NCBI GenBank assembly: GCA_951812345.1
Contig: OX638295.1
Coordinates: 186,001 to 250,000 of the forward strand
Direction: 5' to 3'
DNA from: Rhodothermales bacterium
GTDB lineage: Bacteria; Bacteroidota; Rhodothermia; Rhodothermales; VXPQ01
Length of the DNA: 64,000 nucleotides
The notes under the pieces are model-generated. The model did not search any database. It was given only the letters and a program-made list of their open reading frames with translations, and was not told where the DNA came from. This document shows, piece after piece, positions 1 through 8,761 of this stretch; positions within the stretch are counted from its first letter, which is position 1, and each line of letters starts with the position of its first letter. The translations under genes and the position numbers were made by a program.

Positions 1-306
1 GGCGCGCAGGGCCTGCACTTTCTTCTCTACCTTGTCCACGGCAATCACCCGGATATGCGGGCACGCGATCGCAAGGGGGACAGCCGGGAGCCCGCCCCCT
101 GTCCCCCAATCGACCACCACAGCCCCCGGAGGAAACCGCCGGTACGTCAGAAACAGGCAGTGCAGGCAATGCATCCGGACCGCTTCCGCATCGGCGTCGC
201 GCGAAATGAGATTGATGCGCCGGTTGAAATCGAGAAGCATCGCCTGATAGGCATTCAGGAGACGCCGCTGCTCGTCGCTCAGTTGCCGAAAAGGATCCCA
301 GGGCAT
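1..306 (-). CDS. rsmG: RsmG, 16S rRNA (guanine-527-N7) methyltransferase, N-terminal part cut by window edge
   Basis: RsmG methylates G527 of 16S rRNA using SAM. The reading frame is open from an ATG at 306 to the window edge (102 codons), so the C-terminal half is missing. It reads MPWDPFRQLSDEQ, then FNRRINLISRD, a typical early RsmG motif, and the SAM-binding segment VVDWGTGGGLPAVPLAIACP followed by IAVDKVEKK. It starts 10 nt after the mnmG stop with GAGGG just upstream, so it is translationally linked to mnmG. The mnmG-rsmG order is widely conserved in bacteria. Confidence 0.93.
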   Translation of the reverse strand, partial: MPWDPFRQLSDEQRRLLNAYQAMLLDFNRRINLISRDADAEAVRMHCLHCLFLTYRRFPPGAVVVDWGTGGGLPAVPLAIACPHIRVIAVDKVEKKVQALRA

Positions 307-316
307 ACGGGGACCC

Positions 317-2227
317 TCAGGTAGCCACGGGCGAGGCGGGCTGCTTCCTTGCCGGGCGCTTCCGAAGCATCACCAGAAGCACCGACACATCCGCCGGACT
401 GACCCCGCTGATGCGCGACGCCTGCCCCAGATTGTCCGGGCGGATTTTCGACAATTTCTCCCGCGCTTCCAGCGTGATATGATCGACGGCCTCGTAATCG
501 AAATCCTCCGGCAGCCGAAGCGATTCCATTTCCTCCATCTTCCGCACCATGTCGCGCTCGCGGTCAAGGTATCCCTCGTACCGCAAATCTATCTCGATTT
601 GTCGCGCTACAGATTCCGTCCCCGGCGCCGGCGTGACCAGTTCCTCCTTGCGGCCTATGTGGTCCAGCAGGTCGTCGAGCGAGATTTGCGGACGCTTCGC
701 CAGTTGCAAAAGGCGTTCGGGCCTCCGGAGAGGGTCTGTGCCCACCTGCTCCAGATAGGCATTCACTGCGTCGGGCGATACGGTTACCGCCTCGAGGGTC
801 GCCCGTGTCGCCTCGATGGCATGCCGCCGGGCCTGCATCCGTTCGTAGCGGGCGTCCGTCGCGAGACCCAGCGCATGGCCCAGCGCCGTCAGGCGTTGGT
901 CGGCATTGTCCTGCCGCAAGAGCAGCCGGTGTTCGGCCCGCGAAGTAAACATGCGGTAGGGTTCGTCCGTACCCTTGGCCACCAGGTCGTCGATGAGCAC
1001 GCCAATGTAGGCCTCCGAGCGTTTCAGGACGACCGGGTCTTCGCGCCGCAAGTACCGCACCGCATTGATCCCGGCCATGAGACCCTGTGCGCCGGCTTCC
1101 TCGTAACCCGTCGTGCCATTGATCTGCCCGGCGAAAAACAATCCCCGGACCCGCTTCGTCTCCAGGCTGTACCGTATTTGATACGGAGGGAAATAATCGT
1201 ATTCGATGGCGTAGCCGGGACGCAGCATGTGCGCCTGTTCGAGACCGGCCACGTTGCGCAGCGCCGCGAACTGCACCTCTTCCGGAAGGCTGGTCGAGAA
1301 ACCGTTCACATACACCTCGTAGGTATTGCGGCCTTCCGGCTCCAGAAAGAGCTGGTGGCGGTCCTTTCCGACGAATCGGTCGATCTTGTCCTCGATCGAC
1401 GGGCAATACCGGGGCCCGGCGCCCTCGATCCGCCCGGCGAACATGGGACTCCGGTCGAATCCTTCCCGCAGCGCGTCATGCACCTCGGGAGACGTATAGG
1501 CGATCCAGCAAGGTATCTGATCTTCCGGAAGCCGATCGGTAAGAAAGGAAAACGGGGTCGCCGCCGGATCGCCCGGCTGCTCTTCCAGTCGATCGTAGTC
1601 GATCGTACGCCCGTCAATGCGCGGCGGGGTGCCCGTTTTCAACCGCCCGCTCTCGAACCCGAGCTTCTCGAGGCACGCGGTCAATCCGGTCGAGGCGCGC
1701 TCGCCCATGCGCCCGCCCCCGTATTGGCGTTCCCCGATATGAATGACCCCGTTCATGAACGTGCCGCTGGTCAGAATGACCGTGGGGGCATGAAACGTCT
1801 GCCCGATTTGCGTGCGTATGCCCGTCACCCGACCCTGCTCCGTACACACCTCGACCGCCATATCGGACCGCATGAACAGACCGGGAATGTCCTCCAGCTC
1901 CTCCCGGACCGCCGACGCATAAGCTACCCGGTCGCATTGCGCGCGCGGCCCCTGCACGGCAGGACCTCTCCGCTGGTTCAGCATCCGAAACTGTATGCCG
2001 GCGCGATCGGTCACCTTGCCCATGACGCCGCCAAGGGCATCGATCTCTCGGACAATATGCCCCTTGCCGATGCCGCCGATGGCCGGATTGCACGACATCT
2101 GCCCGATGGTTTGCAGATTCATGGTGACCAGCAGCGCGCGAGCGCCCATGCGCGCGGCCGCCGCAGCCGCCTCGGTCCCGGCGTGCCCCCCGCCAACCAC
2201 AATGACATCGTACTCGAAAGGATGCAT
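317..2227 (-). CDS. mnmG: MnmG (GidA), tRNA uridine-34 5-carboxymethylaminomethyl modification enzyme
   Basis: FAD-dependent partner of MnmE that installs the cmnm5 group on wobble uridine 34 of certain tRNAs. The 636-residue product has the full family length. The N-terminus carries the dinucleotide fold YDVIVVGGGHAGTEAA, followed by MSCNPAIGGIGKGH and later GQINGTTGYEEAGAQGLMAG, both GidA signatures. The C-terminal helical domain ends with SRISGVSPADVSVLLV. The ATG at 2227 fits the family start. It lies between mnmE (98 nt upstream) and rsmG, so its partner enzyme is encoded in the same run. Confidence 0.98.
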   Translation of the reverse strand: MHPFEYDVIVVGGGHAGTEAAAAAARMGARALLVTMNLQTIGQMSCNPAIGGIGKGHIVREIDALGGVMGKVTDRAGIQFRMLNQRRGPAVQGPRAQCDRVAYASAVREELEDIPGLFMRSDMAVEVCTEQGRVTGIRTQIGQTFHAPTVILTSGTFMNGVIHIGERQYGGGRMGERASTGLTACLEKLGFESGRLKTGTPPRIDGRTIDYDRLEEQPGDPAATPFSFLTDRLPEDQIPCWIAYTSPEVHDALREGFDRSPMFAGRIEGAGPRYCPSIEDKIDRFVGKDRHQLFLEPEGRNTYEVYVNGFSTSLPEEVQFAALRNVAGLEQAHMLRPGYAIEYDYFPPYQIRYSLETKRVRGLFFAGQINGTTGYEEAGAQGLMAGINAVRYLRREDPVVLKRSEAYIGVLIDDLVAKGTDEPYRMFTSRAEHRLLLRQDNADQRLTALGHALGLATDARYERMQARRHAIEATRATLEAVTVSPDAVNAYLEQVGTDPLRRPERLLQLAKRPQISLDDLLDHIGRKEELVTPAPGTESVARQIEIDLRYEGYLDRERDMVRKMEEMESLRLPEDFDYEAVDHITLEAREKLSKIRPDNLGQASRISGVSPADVSVLLVMLRKRPARKQPASPVAT

Positions 2228-2325
2228 GGTTCGGTTTTCGATAATATCCCGTCCTGCGTAACTTTGGAAACGCCGGTTCGTACACGTAGAGGAAACGACA
2301 GGAGACGGGCAATGGCTCCCGCTGC

Positions 2326-3717
2326 CTACTTTCCTATACAGAACCGGGAGAAAATCTGATCCAGGACGTCCTCGTTCGTGATCTCTCCGGTGATGGCGCC
2401 GATCTCGTGCAGGGCCACGCGCAGGTCCTGTGCCAGGAGTTCGCCGGCGCTTCCGGCGCCGAGGCTCCGGCGAGCCGCCTGCACCGCATCGAGCGCCTGG
2501 CGCAGGTGATTGCGATGCCGCTCGTTCGTCACCACGAGCGAGCCCTCGGAGAGGCTCAGATCGCCGCCCGCCGTTTCGAGCAGGCGGGCTATCAGCGGCT
2601 GTATCTCCTTTTCGTCCCGGAATCCCCGTTTCGCCGACAGGGCAAGGACGCCGGAGGATTCGCCATCGCCGATCGGCACATCCTCCTGCTTCAGGAGATC
2701 CGTCTTGTTCGCCACCAGAAGTACCGGAGGCGCCCCCCGCTCCGCTATCGCCTCGATAAAGGCTTGCTCGCCCGCATCCATACCCACCGTAACGTCATAC
2801 GCATACACGAGGATATCGCTCCGGTCTATAGCTCGCTCGGCACGCAGCACCCCTTCCGTCTCGATAGCATCGGCTGTGTCCCGGAGACCTGCCGTATCCG
2901 TGAACCGGAACAGCAAGCCGTCGATTTCCGCCTCGCCTTCCACTTCGTCGCGCGTGGTGCCGGGCACAGGGCTTACGATAGCGCGATCGCTTCCCAGCAA
3001 GGCGTTCAACAAGGTGGATTTACCCGCATTGGGGCGCCCGCCAATCACGACGCGCACCCCATCGCGCACCCGGCGTCCGAGGCGCCAGGATCGGAGCAAT
3101 TCGTCCAGCAGTCGTTCGGTTCGATCCAGCAACGCTTCAAGGCGTTCCCGGTCGGCGAACGCCACATCCTCTTCGGAAAAATCCAGTTCGAGTTCGAGGA
3201 AGGCGCAAAGTTCAAGCAGGTCTGCCCGCAGCTCCGCCAGCACTTCGGAATAGCGGCCCTGAAGATGCGAAACGGACACGCGGTGCGCCAGAGAGGACGA
3301 GGCATGGATCAGATCGGCCACGGCCTCGGCCTGCGCCAGATCCATCTTCCCGTTCAGAAAAGCCCGCTGGGTAAATTCGCCGGGGGCGGCCGGACGCGCG
3401 CCCGCCTCCAGCATGCGGTTCAGAATGAGCCTGCTCGCAAAATCGCCCCCGTGGCACGAACACTCCACGACGTCTTCGCCGGTCGCCGAACGGGGGGCCC
3501 GGAAAAGGGTAGCGACTACCTGGTCGATGCGGGTCCCGTCGCGGCTTGCCACATAACCCACATGCACCGTATGCGAGGCGGCTTCCCGAAGGTCCGCCCC
3601 CTCAAAGCAGGCCGCAGCGATCGCCACGGCTTCCGGGCCGGAGATGCGCACGATACTCAGCGCAGCGCGCCCCCTGGCTGTTGCGATGGCGGCAATGGTA
3701 TCGCTGGAAACTTGCAT
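2326..3717 (-). CDS. mnmE: MnmE (TrmE), tRNA modification GTPase
   Basis: Potassium-stimulated GTPase that works with MnmG on tRNA wobble uridine. The 463 residues show the N-terminal formyl-THF-binding domain starting SSDTIAAIATARGRAALSIV, a G domain inserted in a helical domain with P-loop GRPNAGKST and switch DTAGLRDT, the NKTD base-recognition motif, and the obligatory C-terminal FCIGK containing the catalytic cysteine. The ATG at 3717 begins at the usual family N-terminus. It sits between yidC and mnmG, as in many bacterial chromosomes near the origin. Confidence 0.98.
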   Translation of the reverse strand: MQVSSDTIAAIATARGRAALSIVRISGPEAVAIAAACFEGADLREAASHTVHVGYVASRDGTRIDQVVATLFRAPRSATGEDVVECSCHGGDFASRLILNRMLEAGARPAAPGEFTQRAFLNGKMDLAQAEAVADLIHASSSLAHRVSVSHLQGRYSEVLAELRADLLELCAFLELELDFSEEDVAFADRERLEALLDRTERLLDELLRSWRLGRRVRDGVRVVIGGRPNAGKSTLLNALLGSDRAIVSPVPGTTRDEVEGEAEIDGLLFRFTDTAGLRDTADAIETEGVLRAERAIDRSDILVYAYDVTVGMDAGEQAFIEAIAERGAPPVLLVANKTDLLKQEDVPIGDGESSGVLALSAKRGFRDEKEIQPLIARLLETAGGDLSLSEGSLVVTNERHRNHLRQALDAVQAARRSLGAGSAGELLAQDLRVALHEIGAITGEITNEDVLDQIFSRFCIGK

Positions 3718-3768
3718 GGCGCATGAAAAGATGCGCTTGAAAAAATCGCCCTGCGGTGCGTTCGGCGC

Positions 3769-5667
3769 CTACTTGCGTCTCCCGGTCGTTCGGGGACCGC
3801 CGGGCCGCCGCCCCCCTGCCTTGCCCTTCCCTGTCCGGGTAATGGTCTGGCGGCTCCTCTTTTTTCCGTCTCCTTTCTTTTTACTCCGGTCTTTCGACGC
3901 AGGCTTCCCGTCTTCTTCCTCCTTGGAAGCAGCGATATTCCGATTGATGACCTTCTGCTGCACAGCGGTTACCACGTTATACACGAGGTAGTACAAACTC
4001 AGGCCGGATGCAAAGCGATTGAAAATAGCGAAGATCATCACCGGCATTACATAGGTGAATATCTTCATCTGGGGATTGGAGGAAGGAGTCATCTGGATGC
4101 GCATCTGAACGATCATCGAGAGGCCCATGAGCAGCGTGAAGCCGGCTACGAAATCGCCGTAAAACGGGATCTCGAACGGCAGATGGAGAATCTTATCCGG
4201 CGCCGACAGGTCATTGGCCCAGAGAAATCCCTGCTGCCGGATCTGGATGGACTGCGGAAGAAAAAGCCACAGCGCAATAATGATGGGATACTGCAGCAGC
4301 ATGGGGAGACAACCGCCCACCGGATTGACGCCGGTCTCCTTGTACATCTTCATCATCTCTTCCTGCTGCTTCCGGGGATTGTCCCCGTACTTCTCCTTGA
4401 TGACCTCCATCTTCGGTTGCAGCTCGCGCATCCGGGCCATGCTCTTGTAGGAGGTCTTCGTCAGCGGGTACAGGACCAGCTTGATCAGAATGGAGAAGAC
4501 AATGATGACATAGCCGTATCCGGGAATAAACTTCGCCAGAAACGTGAACGCAGGAATGAAAACCAGTCTGGCCAGGGGTCGCGTAATCCACTCGAAAAAA
4601 TCCCAGCCGTAATCCACCATGTCGTAAAGGCCCAGATCGTAGTCGTTGATCCGGTAAAACTCCATCGGCCCGATGTACAGCCGGAACTCGTCCGGCCCAT
4701 CCTCCGGTTGCGCCATGAGCAGGCGCATGTCGTAGTCCTGCCGGAAACCTTCGTCGCCCGGCTCGCCCGTCTGCTCCCCGATGAGTTCGGCGCCGCGGGT
4801 GCCGGAAGAGGGAATCATGACGGAAGTGAAATACCTGGTCTTGATAGCGGTCCATGACACGTTTCCGGAAAGGCGTTGCTCTTCGAAGTCCTCTTTCCGG
4901 AGCAGTACGTTCTCCACCTCGCCTCCGCTGTGCGCATAAGCCCCGGCCGCTTTGGCTTCTTCGTTCGTATCGTTTTCCGTGAAGGGAATAGCTCCCGTCC
5001 ATATCAACTCGTACCCTTCCCTTGTAGAAAAGGCCGCAGCATTTTCCTGGTCCACGCGCAGGCCGATTTCGTATTCGCCCGGATGGAACGTGTAGGTCTG
5101 GCGCAACACGCCGCCCTGAATACCCGTTTCGAAGTGCAACGTGGCGGGCTCGGCGCCGACGCGCAGGGTATCCCCCTCGTAGGACGTATCGAAATACAGC
5201 GCGCGCGTATCGACAAGATGGGAACGGGGCGTCGTAAAGGCGATCCCCAGCGCGCCCGATCCGGTGGTGTCCACCATTTGTACGGGCGTTTCCTGATCGA
5301 ACTTCTTGTATTCTTTCAGGGAGAAAGAGGTCAACGTGGCGCCTTTCGTGGAGAAAACCGCTCTATAGAGATCGGTCTCGACCGTGATGAAACGGGCTTC
5401 GCCCGCCAACGCCGCGACCAGCGTCGTATCCTGTGCAACAGCCTCTTCGGGAAACAATCCCCCGCCTGACAGTAGGCCGCCAGGCCCGGGCGCAAAAGCG
5501 TCCCCCTCCGTGGTTGTTCGTTCCGTGGCCTGCGAATCTTCGGCAAGTTCCTCCTGCGCCGCCGGATCGCCGGCAGGCACGGTCGGCTGGGAAGGAGCGA
5601 ACACCCAGAGCCAGACGAACATGATAATCGCCACCAATACGGTTGCGATGACGACATTGCGGTCCAA
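3769..5667 (-). CDS. yidC: YidC, inner-membrane protein insertase
   Basis: Inserts and folds inner-membrane proteins, alone or with SecYEG. The 632-residue protein has the long Gram-negative layout. An N-terminal membrane helix (about residues 7-24, IATVLVAIIMFVWLWVFAPS) is followed by a large periplasmic beta domain and then the conserved Oxa1 core with GYGYVIIVFSILIKLVLYPL and KYKETGVNPVGGCLPMLLQ-type signatures. A basic tail rich in K and R (last 45 residues) may contact ribosomes. The start is TTG at 5667, supported by AAGGGGA about 8 nt upstream. No yidD or jag/khpB gene flanks it: the gap to rnpA is only 99 nt. Confidence 0.97.
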   Translation of the reverse strand: MDRNVVIATVLVAIIMFVWLWVFAPSQPTVPAGDPAAQEELAEDSQATERTTTEGDAFAPGPGGLLSGGGLFPEEAVAQDTTLVAALAGEARFITVETDLYRAVFSTKGATLTSFSLKEYKKFDQETPVQMVDTTGSGALGIAFTTPRSHLVDTRALYFDTSYEGDTLRVGAEPATLHFETGIQGGVLRQTYTFHPGEYEIGLRVDQENAAAFSTREGYELIWTGAIPFTENDTNEEAKAAGAYAHSGGEVENVLLRKEDFEEQRLSGNVSWTAIKTRYFTSVMIPSSGTRGAELIGEQTGEPGDEGFRQDYDMRLLMAQPEDGPDEFRLYIGPMEFYRINDYDLGLYDMVDYGWDFFEWITRPLARLVFIPAFTFLAKFIPGYGYVIIVFSILIKLVLYPLTKTSYKSMARMRELQPKMEVIKEKYGDNPRKQQEEMMKMYKETGVNPVGGCLPMLLQYPIIIALWLFLPQSIQIRQQGFLWANDLSAPDKILHLPFEIPFYGDFVAGFTLLMGLSMIVQMRIQMTPSSNPQMKIFTYVMPVMIFAIFNRFASGLSLYYLVYNVVTAVQQKVINRNIAASKEEEDGKPASKDRSKKKGDGKKRSRQTITRTGKGKAGGRRPGGPRTTGRRK

Positions 5668-5766
5668 ATCAGGTTCCCCTTGCTCGTATTACAGGATGGA
5701 TGGGTAATGCTTGCGCTTGCAACACAGGCACAAACGTGCCGAAACGCCGTCGCGCTAAACGGGAAG

Positions 5767-6231
5767 TCAGGTGCGACGTTCCGCACACATCGAAGATTGG
5801 TCGAGACGGCGGCAAAGTTCTTGCAACGCTTCCGGCAAATCGGCATGCACTTGGCAGCCTGGCCGGGCGTCGTCTTGTCGACCGGCGCGATGAATGATCA
5901 TCATCGTCAATGCGCTTTCCGTACCGGCAAAACGATCCAGTATGCCCTGCTGATGCAGCCGGTAGGTTTCGCGCAGCAACCGCTTGATACGGTTCCGGCT
6001 TGCAGCTTTTGCATGGCGGCTGGGCGCAAATCCGATCTGGACGGGCGCATCTGCCTCGAGTTGCGCGCGAGGCACTATCCGGTACACAAGCCGAATGCAT
6101 CCTTTGCCGACCGTACCGACATCTTCGCGGCTACGGTCGAACAAGGGACGAATCAGGCGCTTCCGCTTAAGGCGGAATGAGCGCGGCAATTTTTGAAACG
6201 GGCGCAGGCTCCCATCCTTAGGCACGACCAC
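5767..6231 (-). CDS. rnpA: RnpA, protein component of ribonuclease P
   Basis: Protein cofactor of RNase P, which matures tRNA 5' ends. The 154-residue basic protein has the family signature SRHAKAASRNRIKRLLRETY, matching the RNR region, after LPRSFRLKRKRLIRPLFDRS at the N-terminus. It starts at a GTG (6231, or the in-frame GTG at 6225) nine nt after the rpmH stop, the near-universal rpmH-rnpA arrangement, so the two are almost certainly co-transcribed. The tail beyond the core (about 40 residues) is longer than in compact homologues. Confidence 0.95.
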   Translation of the reverse strand: MVVPKDGSLRPFQKLPRSFRLKRKRLIRPLFDRSREDVGTVGKGCIRLVYRIVPRAQLEADAPVQIGFAPSRHAKAASRNRIKRLLRETYRLHQQGILDRFAGTESALTMMIIHRAGRQDDARPGCQVHADLPEALQELCRRLDQSSMCAERRT

Positions 6232-6240
6232 GACCTCAGA

Positions 6241-6396
6241 CTATTTGCCGGGCCGCGTGTCGCTTACGGTAAGGACGTTGCGGCCTTTCTCGCGCCGGCG
6301 CTTGAGCACCCTGCGCCCGTTTTTTGAACTCATACGGGCACGGAAACCGTGCTTGTTCGCGCGCTTGCGTCTACTTGGCTGGTAAGTACGTTTCAT
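6241..6396 (-). CDS. rpmH: Ribosomal protein bL34
   Basis: Small basic protein of the large ribosomal subunit. The 51-residue product begins [19 protein letters not shown] and continues with [18 protein letters not shown], the invariant L34 pattern. The open frame continues upstream to 6657, but the family start is unambiguously the ATG at 6396. It heads the minus-strand cluster and is divergent from the tRNA-Gly gene; the 150-nt spacer contains an 18-bp palindrome. Confidence 0.98.
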   Translation of the reverse strand: MKRTYQPSRRKRANKHGFRARMSSKNGRRVLKRRREKGRNVLTVSDTRPGK

Positions 6397-6461
6397 AATA
6401 CGGTGATCCGAAAACGCATCTCGACATAATATTATCGCAGGTACAGAACGGGGGTATACGC

Positions 6462-6479
6462 ACATACCCGCGGGTATGT
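6462..6479. promoter_or_regulatory. 18-bp perfect palindrome upstream of rpmH
   Basis: ACATACCCGCGGGTATGT is a perfect dyad in the spacer between rpmH (start 6396) and tRNA-Gly (start 6547). It lies 66 nt before the rpmH start codon. A perfect dyad in a divergent promoter region may be a protein-binding operator or a hairpin in the rpmH leader. No regulator is identified, so the function is inferred. Confidence 0.4.
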
Positions 6480-6546
6480 TTTCGTATTTTGTGAAGAAAC
6501 GTCTTCGGAACCCCTTTTTCCTGACGGAGTACCGGGGAAAGGTACA

Positions 6547-6618
6547 GCGGGAGTAGCTCAGGGGTAGAGCATCAGCTTCCCAAGCTGAGGGTCGCGGGTT
6601 CGAATCCCGTTTCCCGCT
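6547..6618 (+). tRNA. tRNA-Gly (anticodon CCC)
   Basis: A full cloverleaf can be drawn. Acceptor GCGGGAG pairs with TTCCCGC, the D arm is GCTC/GAGC, the anticodon stem TCAGC/GCTGA holds loop TTCCCAA with anticodon CCC, and the T arm is GCGGG-TTCGAAT-CCCGT. The discriminator is T and CCA is not encoded. It decodes GGG. Confidence 0.96.
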
Positions 6619-6677
6619 CAGTCGGTGGTTCAGCGTGCGTGGCAACAAGGTCACCATGCGGTGTACCGGTGTGAACC

Positions 6678-6752
6678 GGGCGGTTAGCTCAGTTGGTTTA
6701 GAGCGCCTGCCTTACAAGCAGGAGGTCACTGGTTCGAATCCGGTACCGCCCA
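6678..6752 (+). tRNA. tRNA-Val (anticodon TAC)
   Basis: Acceptor GGGCGGT pairs with ACCGCCC, D arm GCTC/GAGC, anticodon stem CCTGC/GCAGG with loop CTTACAA (anticodon TAC), and T loop TTCGAAT. The discriminator is A and no CCA is encoded. It lies 59 nt after tRNA-Gly on the same strand, so the two are probably transcribed together. Confidence 0.96.
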
Positions 6753-7181
6753 CGAAAATGGAGGCTGCGCCTTTTTTATCCTTGTCGTTCCCCCTTGACT
6801 TCCTGTATCAAAAACATTAGACTGCACCGGATTCTCTCCTGTGAATTCCCGGTTTTCGGGTCCGGGTCGGGTCTGTATCGCGATGACGCAGAACGATTCA
6901 TATTCGGCGATGGATGCTACGGGGCAATACATTTCTTGCGGAAGAGCCCCCTCCCCGGATGCCCAATTGGAGATACAGAACCTTGGACTACATTGCACCT
7001 ATAGCCCGGACAGATCCGTACATCCCTGACAGGAGTATACCTGTGTCCACGGGCTGTGGGCTGACGAGAAAGATGAACTAAGGGAAAATTTCTACCTGGC
7101 CACCCCAAAAAACGCGGCTACGACCTGTAGCGAAACAAGAAAACAAACTGCGAAACAACTACTCTCACGGAGGTAGAGTCA
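6753..7181 (+). other. 429-nt stretch without a gene: leader of the signalling cluster
   Basis: No convincing coding sequence is present; short open frames here lack recognisable content. Just after the tRNA, AGGC-tgc-GCCT followed by six T could be a weak tRNA terminator. TTGACT at about 6796 is a possible -35 element. A hairpin can be drawn between AGCCCGGACA (7003-7012) and TGTCCACGGGCT (7044-7055), enclosing ACAGG/CCTGT, so the mRNA leader of the STAS gene may be structured. A clear ribosome site (CACGGAGG) precedes the ATG at 7182. Confidence 0.45.
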
Positions 7182-7517
7182 ATGCAAGTAACTACCGAAA
7201 ACAAAAACGGGAGCCTTGTCATAGTGACGGAAGGGCGTGTCGATGGCAGTAACGCCCCCGAATTCCAGGAAGCGTTGAAAGATGCGATCAAGGAAGGCGG
7301 GGAAAAAGTGATTCTCGACTTCGAGCACCTTTCGTACATCAGTAGCGCCGGCCTCCGTGTCATTCTGATGTTCGCCAAGCAGCTCCGGAGAGAAAATATA
7401 GCATTTGCGGCATGCTCGCTCATCGCTTCAGTCAAGGATATCTTTGCAATCAGCGGCTTCGACAAAATCATCCCGATCCACGCGTCGCAGAAAGAAGCGA
7501 TGGCTGCACTCGGATAA
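7182..7517 (+). CDS. STAS-domain anti-anti-sigma factor (RsbV/SpoIIAA-like)
   Basis: A 111-residue single STAS domain, the phosphorylatable partner in a partner-switching module. The strand-loop-helix core reads VILDFEHLSYISSAGLRVIL. By alignment with SpoIIAA/RsbV, Ser55 is the likely phosphorylation site. GGAGG lies 7-8 nt before the ATG. The next two genes encode a matching phosphatase and kinase, so it presumably cycles between phosphorylated (free kinase inactive toward it) and dephosphorylated (kinase-binding) states. The final target is not visible in the window. Confidence 0.93.
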   Translation: MQVTTENKNGSLVIVTEGRVDGSNAPEFQEALKDAIKEGGEKVILDFEHLSYISSAGLRVILMFAKQLRRENIAFAACSLIASVKDIFAISGFDKIIPIHASQKEAMAALG

Positions 7518-7584
7518 TGAGATAATGGATTGAGCAAGGTTTCATAGCGCCGGTCAAACCGGGGAATGACAAAAATATCTGGTG

Positions 7585-8748
7585 ATGAGCAAAAATCCGT
7601 ACAAGATTCTCGTCGTGGACGACGAACCGGACTTGCAACCGCTCATGTTGCAACGTATGCGACGGAGCATCCGGGCCGGTAAGTATGTTTTCGTCTTTGC
7701 AGGCAACGGTGTAGAAGCATTGGAGCGACTGCGTGAGCAGCAGGATATCGATATGGTGGTGTCGGATATCAATATGCCTCAAATGGACGGGTTGACCTTG
7801 CTGGACCAGATTGCGCAACTGGATCCGAACATTCGCTCCGTGATTGTCTCCGCATACGGTGACATGAAGAACATTCGCACGGCGATGAACCGTGGCGCTT
7901 TCGACTTCATCACCAAACCGATCGACTTCGACGACCTGCGGATTACCATTGACCGGACCCTGAAACACATGGCGCGGTGGCGTGAAGCACTCACTTCGCG
8001 CGATCAACTGGTTACGCTGCAGCACGAACTGGATATCGCCCGAAAGATGCAGCGGGCCATTCTGCCTACTGAATTTCCCAATAAACCCGACTACCGCATT
8101 TTCGGCGACATGGAGCCTGCCCGCAATGTGGGGGGGGATTTTTTCGATGTGATCCCACTGGAACATGATCGAGTCGGTCTCGCCATAGCCGATGTATCGG
8201 ACAAAGGGGTGCCCGCGGCGCTATTCATGATGTCCAGCCGCACCTTGTTGAAAGGTGCAGCTATTGGAAGCAGCGAGCCCGGCGATGCCCTGCGTGAAGT
8301 GAATGATATGCTGTGCGAGAAAAACGAATCCATGATGTTTGTGACCCTGCTCTATGGGATATATGACCCCGCCAGCGGGAAATTGACGTATGCGAACGCA
8401 GGGCATAACAGCCCGATCGTCGTCCATCCCGATAAAAGCTGCGACATGCTTCCGCTGACCGACGGAATTGCTATCGGGGTCATGCCCGATCTGGAATACC
8501 GACAAAAAACGATCACCCTTTCGCCGGGCGATACGCTCACCTTCTATACCGACGGCGTCACGGAAGCCATGAACCAGAACGAGGAAGTGTTAGGCGAAGA
8601 ACGCCTCTTCGAGATCCTTAAGGGGGCTTCCTCTAAAGAACCTGAGGAAATCACACGGGCAATTTTTGAGGGAATAAAGACTTTCGTCGGCGACGCACCC
8701 CAATCGGACGACATTACCTGCATGACCATTTATCGGACCGAAAACTGA
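7585..8748 (+). CDS. Response regulator fused to SpoIIE/RsbU-type PP2C serine phosphatase
   Basis: The N-terminal receiver domain (about residues 5-125) has ILVVDDEPD, the phospho-acceptor Asp in MVVSDINMPQMDG and Lys in FITKPID. A short helical linker with ARKMQRAILP leads into a PP2C-type domain (about 170-387) with the metal-binding motifs VGGDFFDV, ADVSDKGVPAALFM, YANAGHNSP, FYTDGVTEAMN and SDDITCM. It probably dephosphorylates the upstream STAS protein when its receiver is phosphorylated. ATG at 7585 is preferred; a GTG sits immediately before it. The histidine kinase three genes on is a natural candidate for the phosphate donor. Confidence 0.95.
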   Translation: MSKNPYKILVVDDEPDLQPLMLQRMRRSIRAGKYVFVFAGNGVEALERLREQQDIDMVVSDINMPQMDGLTLLDQIAQLDPNIRSVIVSAYGDMKNIRTAMNRGAFDFITKPIDFDDLRITIDRTLKHMARWREALTSRDQLVTLQHELDIARKMQRAILPTEFPNKPDYRIFGDMEPARNVGGDFFDVIPLEHDRVGLAIADVSDKGVPAALFMMSSRTLLKGAAIGSSEPGDALREVNDMLCEKNESMMFVTLLYGIYDPASGKLTYANAGHNSPIVVHPDKSCDMLPLTDGIAIGVMPDLEYRQKTITLSPGDTLTFYTDGVTEAMNQNEEVLGEERLFEILKGASSKEPEEITRAIFEGIKTFVGDAPQSDDITCMTIYRTEN

Positions 8749-8761
8749 CATCCGAATTTTC

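Noticed and set aside
479..2359. Long plus-strand open frame (626 codons) over mnmG
   Set aside because: It is antisense to an unmistakable mnmG frame, has no recognisable domains and is a high-GC shadow.
5669..6100. 143-codon minus-strand frame overlapping rnpA
   Set aside because: It is out of frame with rnpA, whose motifs are clear, and lacks any recognisable content.
6795..7029. Short plus-strand frames between tRNA-Val and the STAS gene
   Set aside because: No ribosome site or conserved pattern; they overlap each other and the predicted hairpin.
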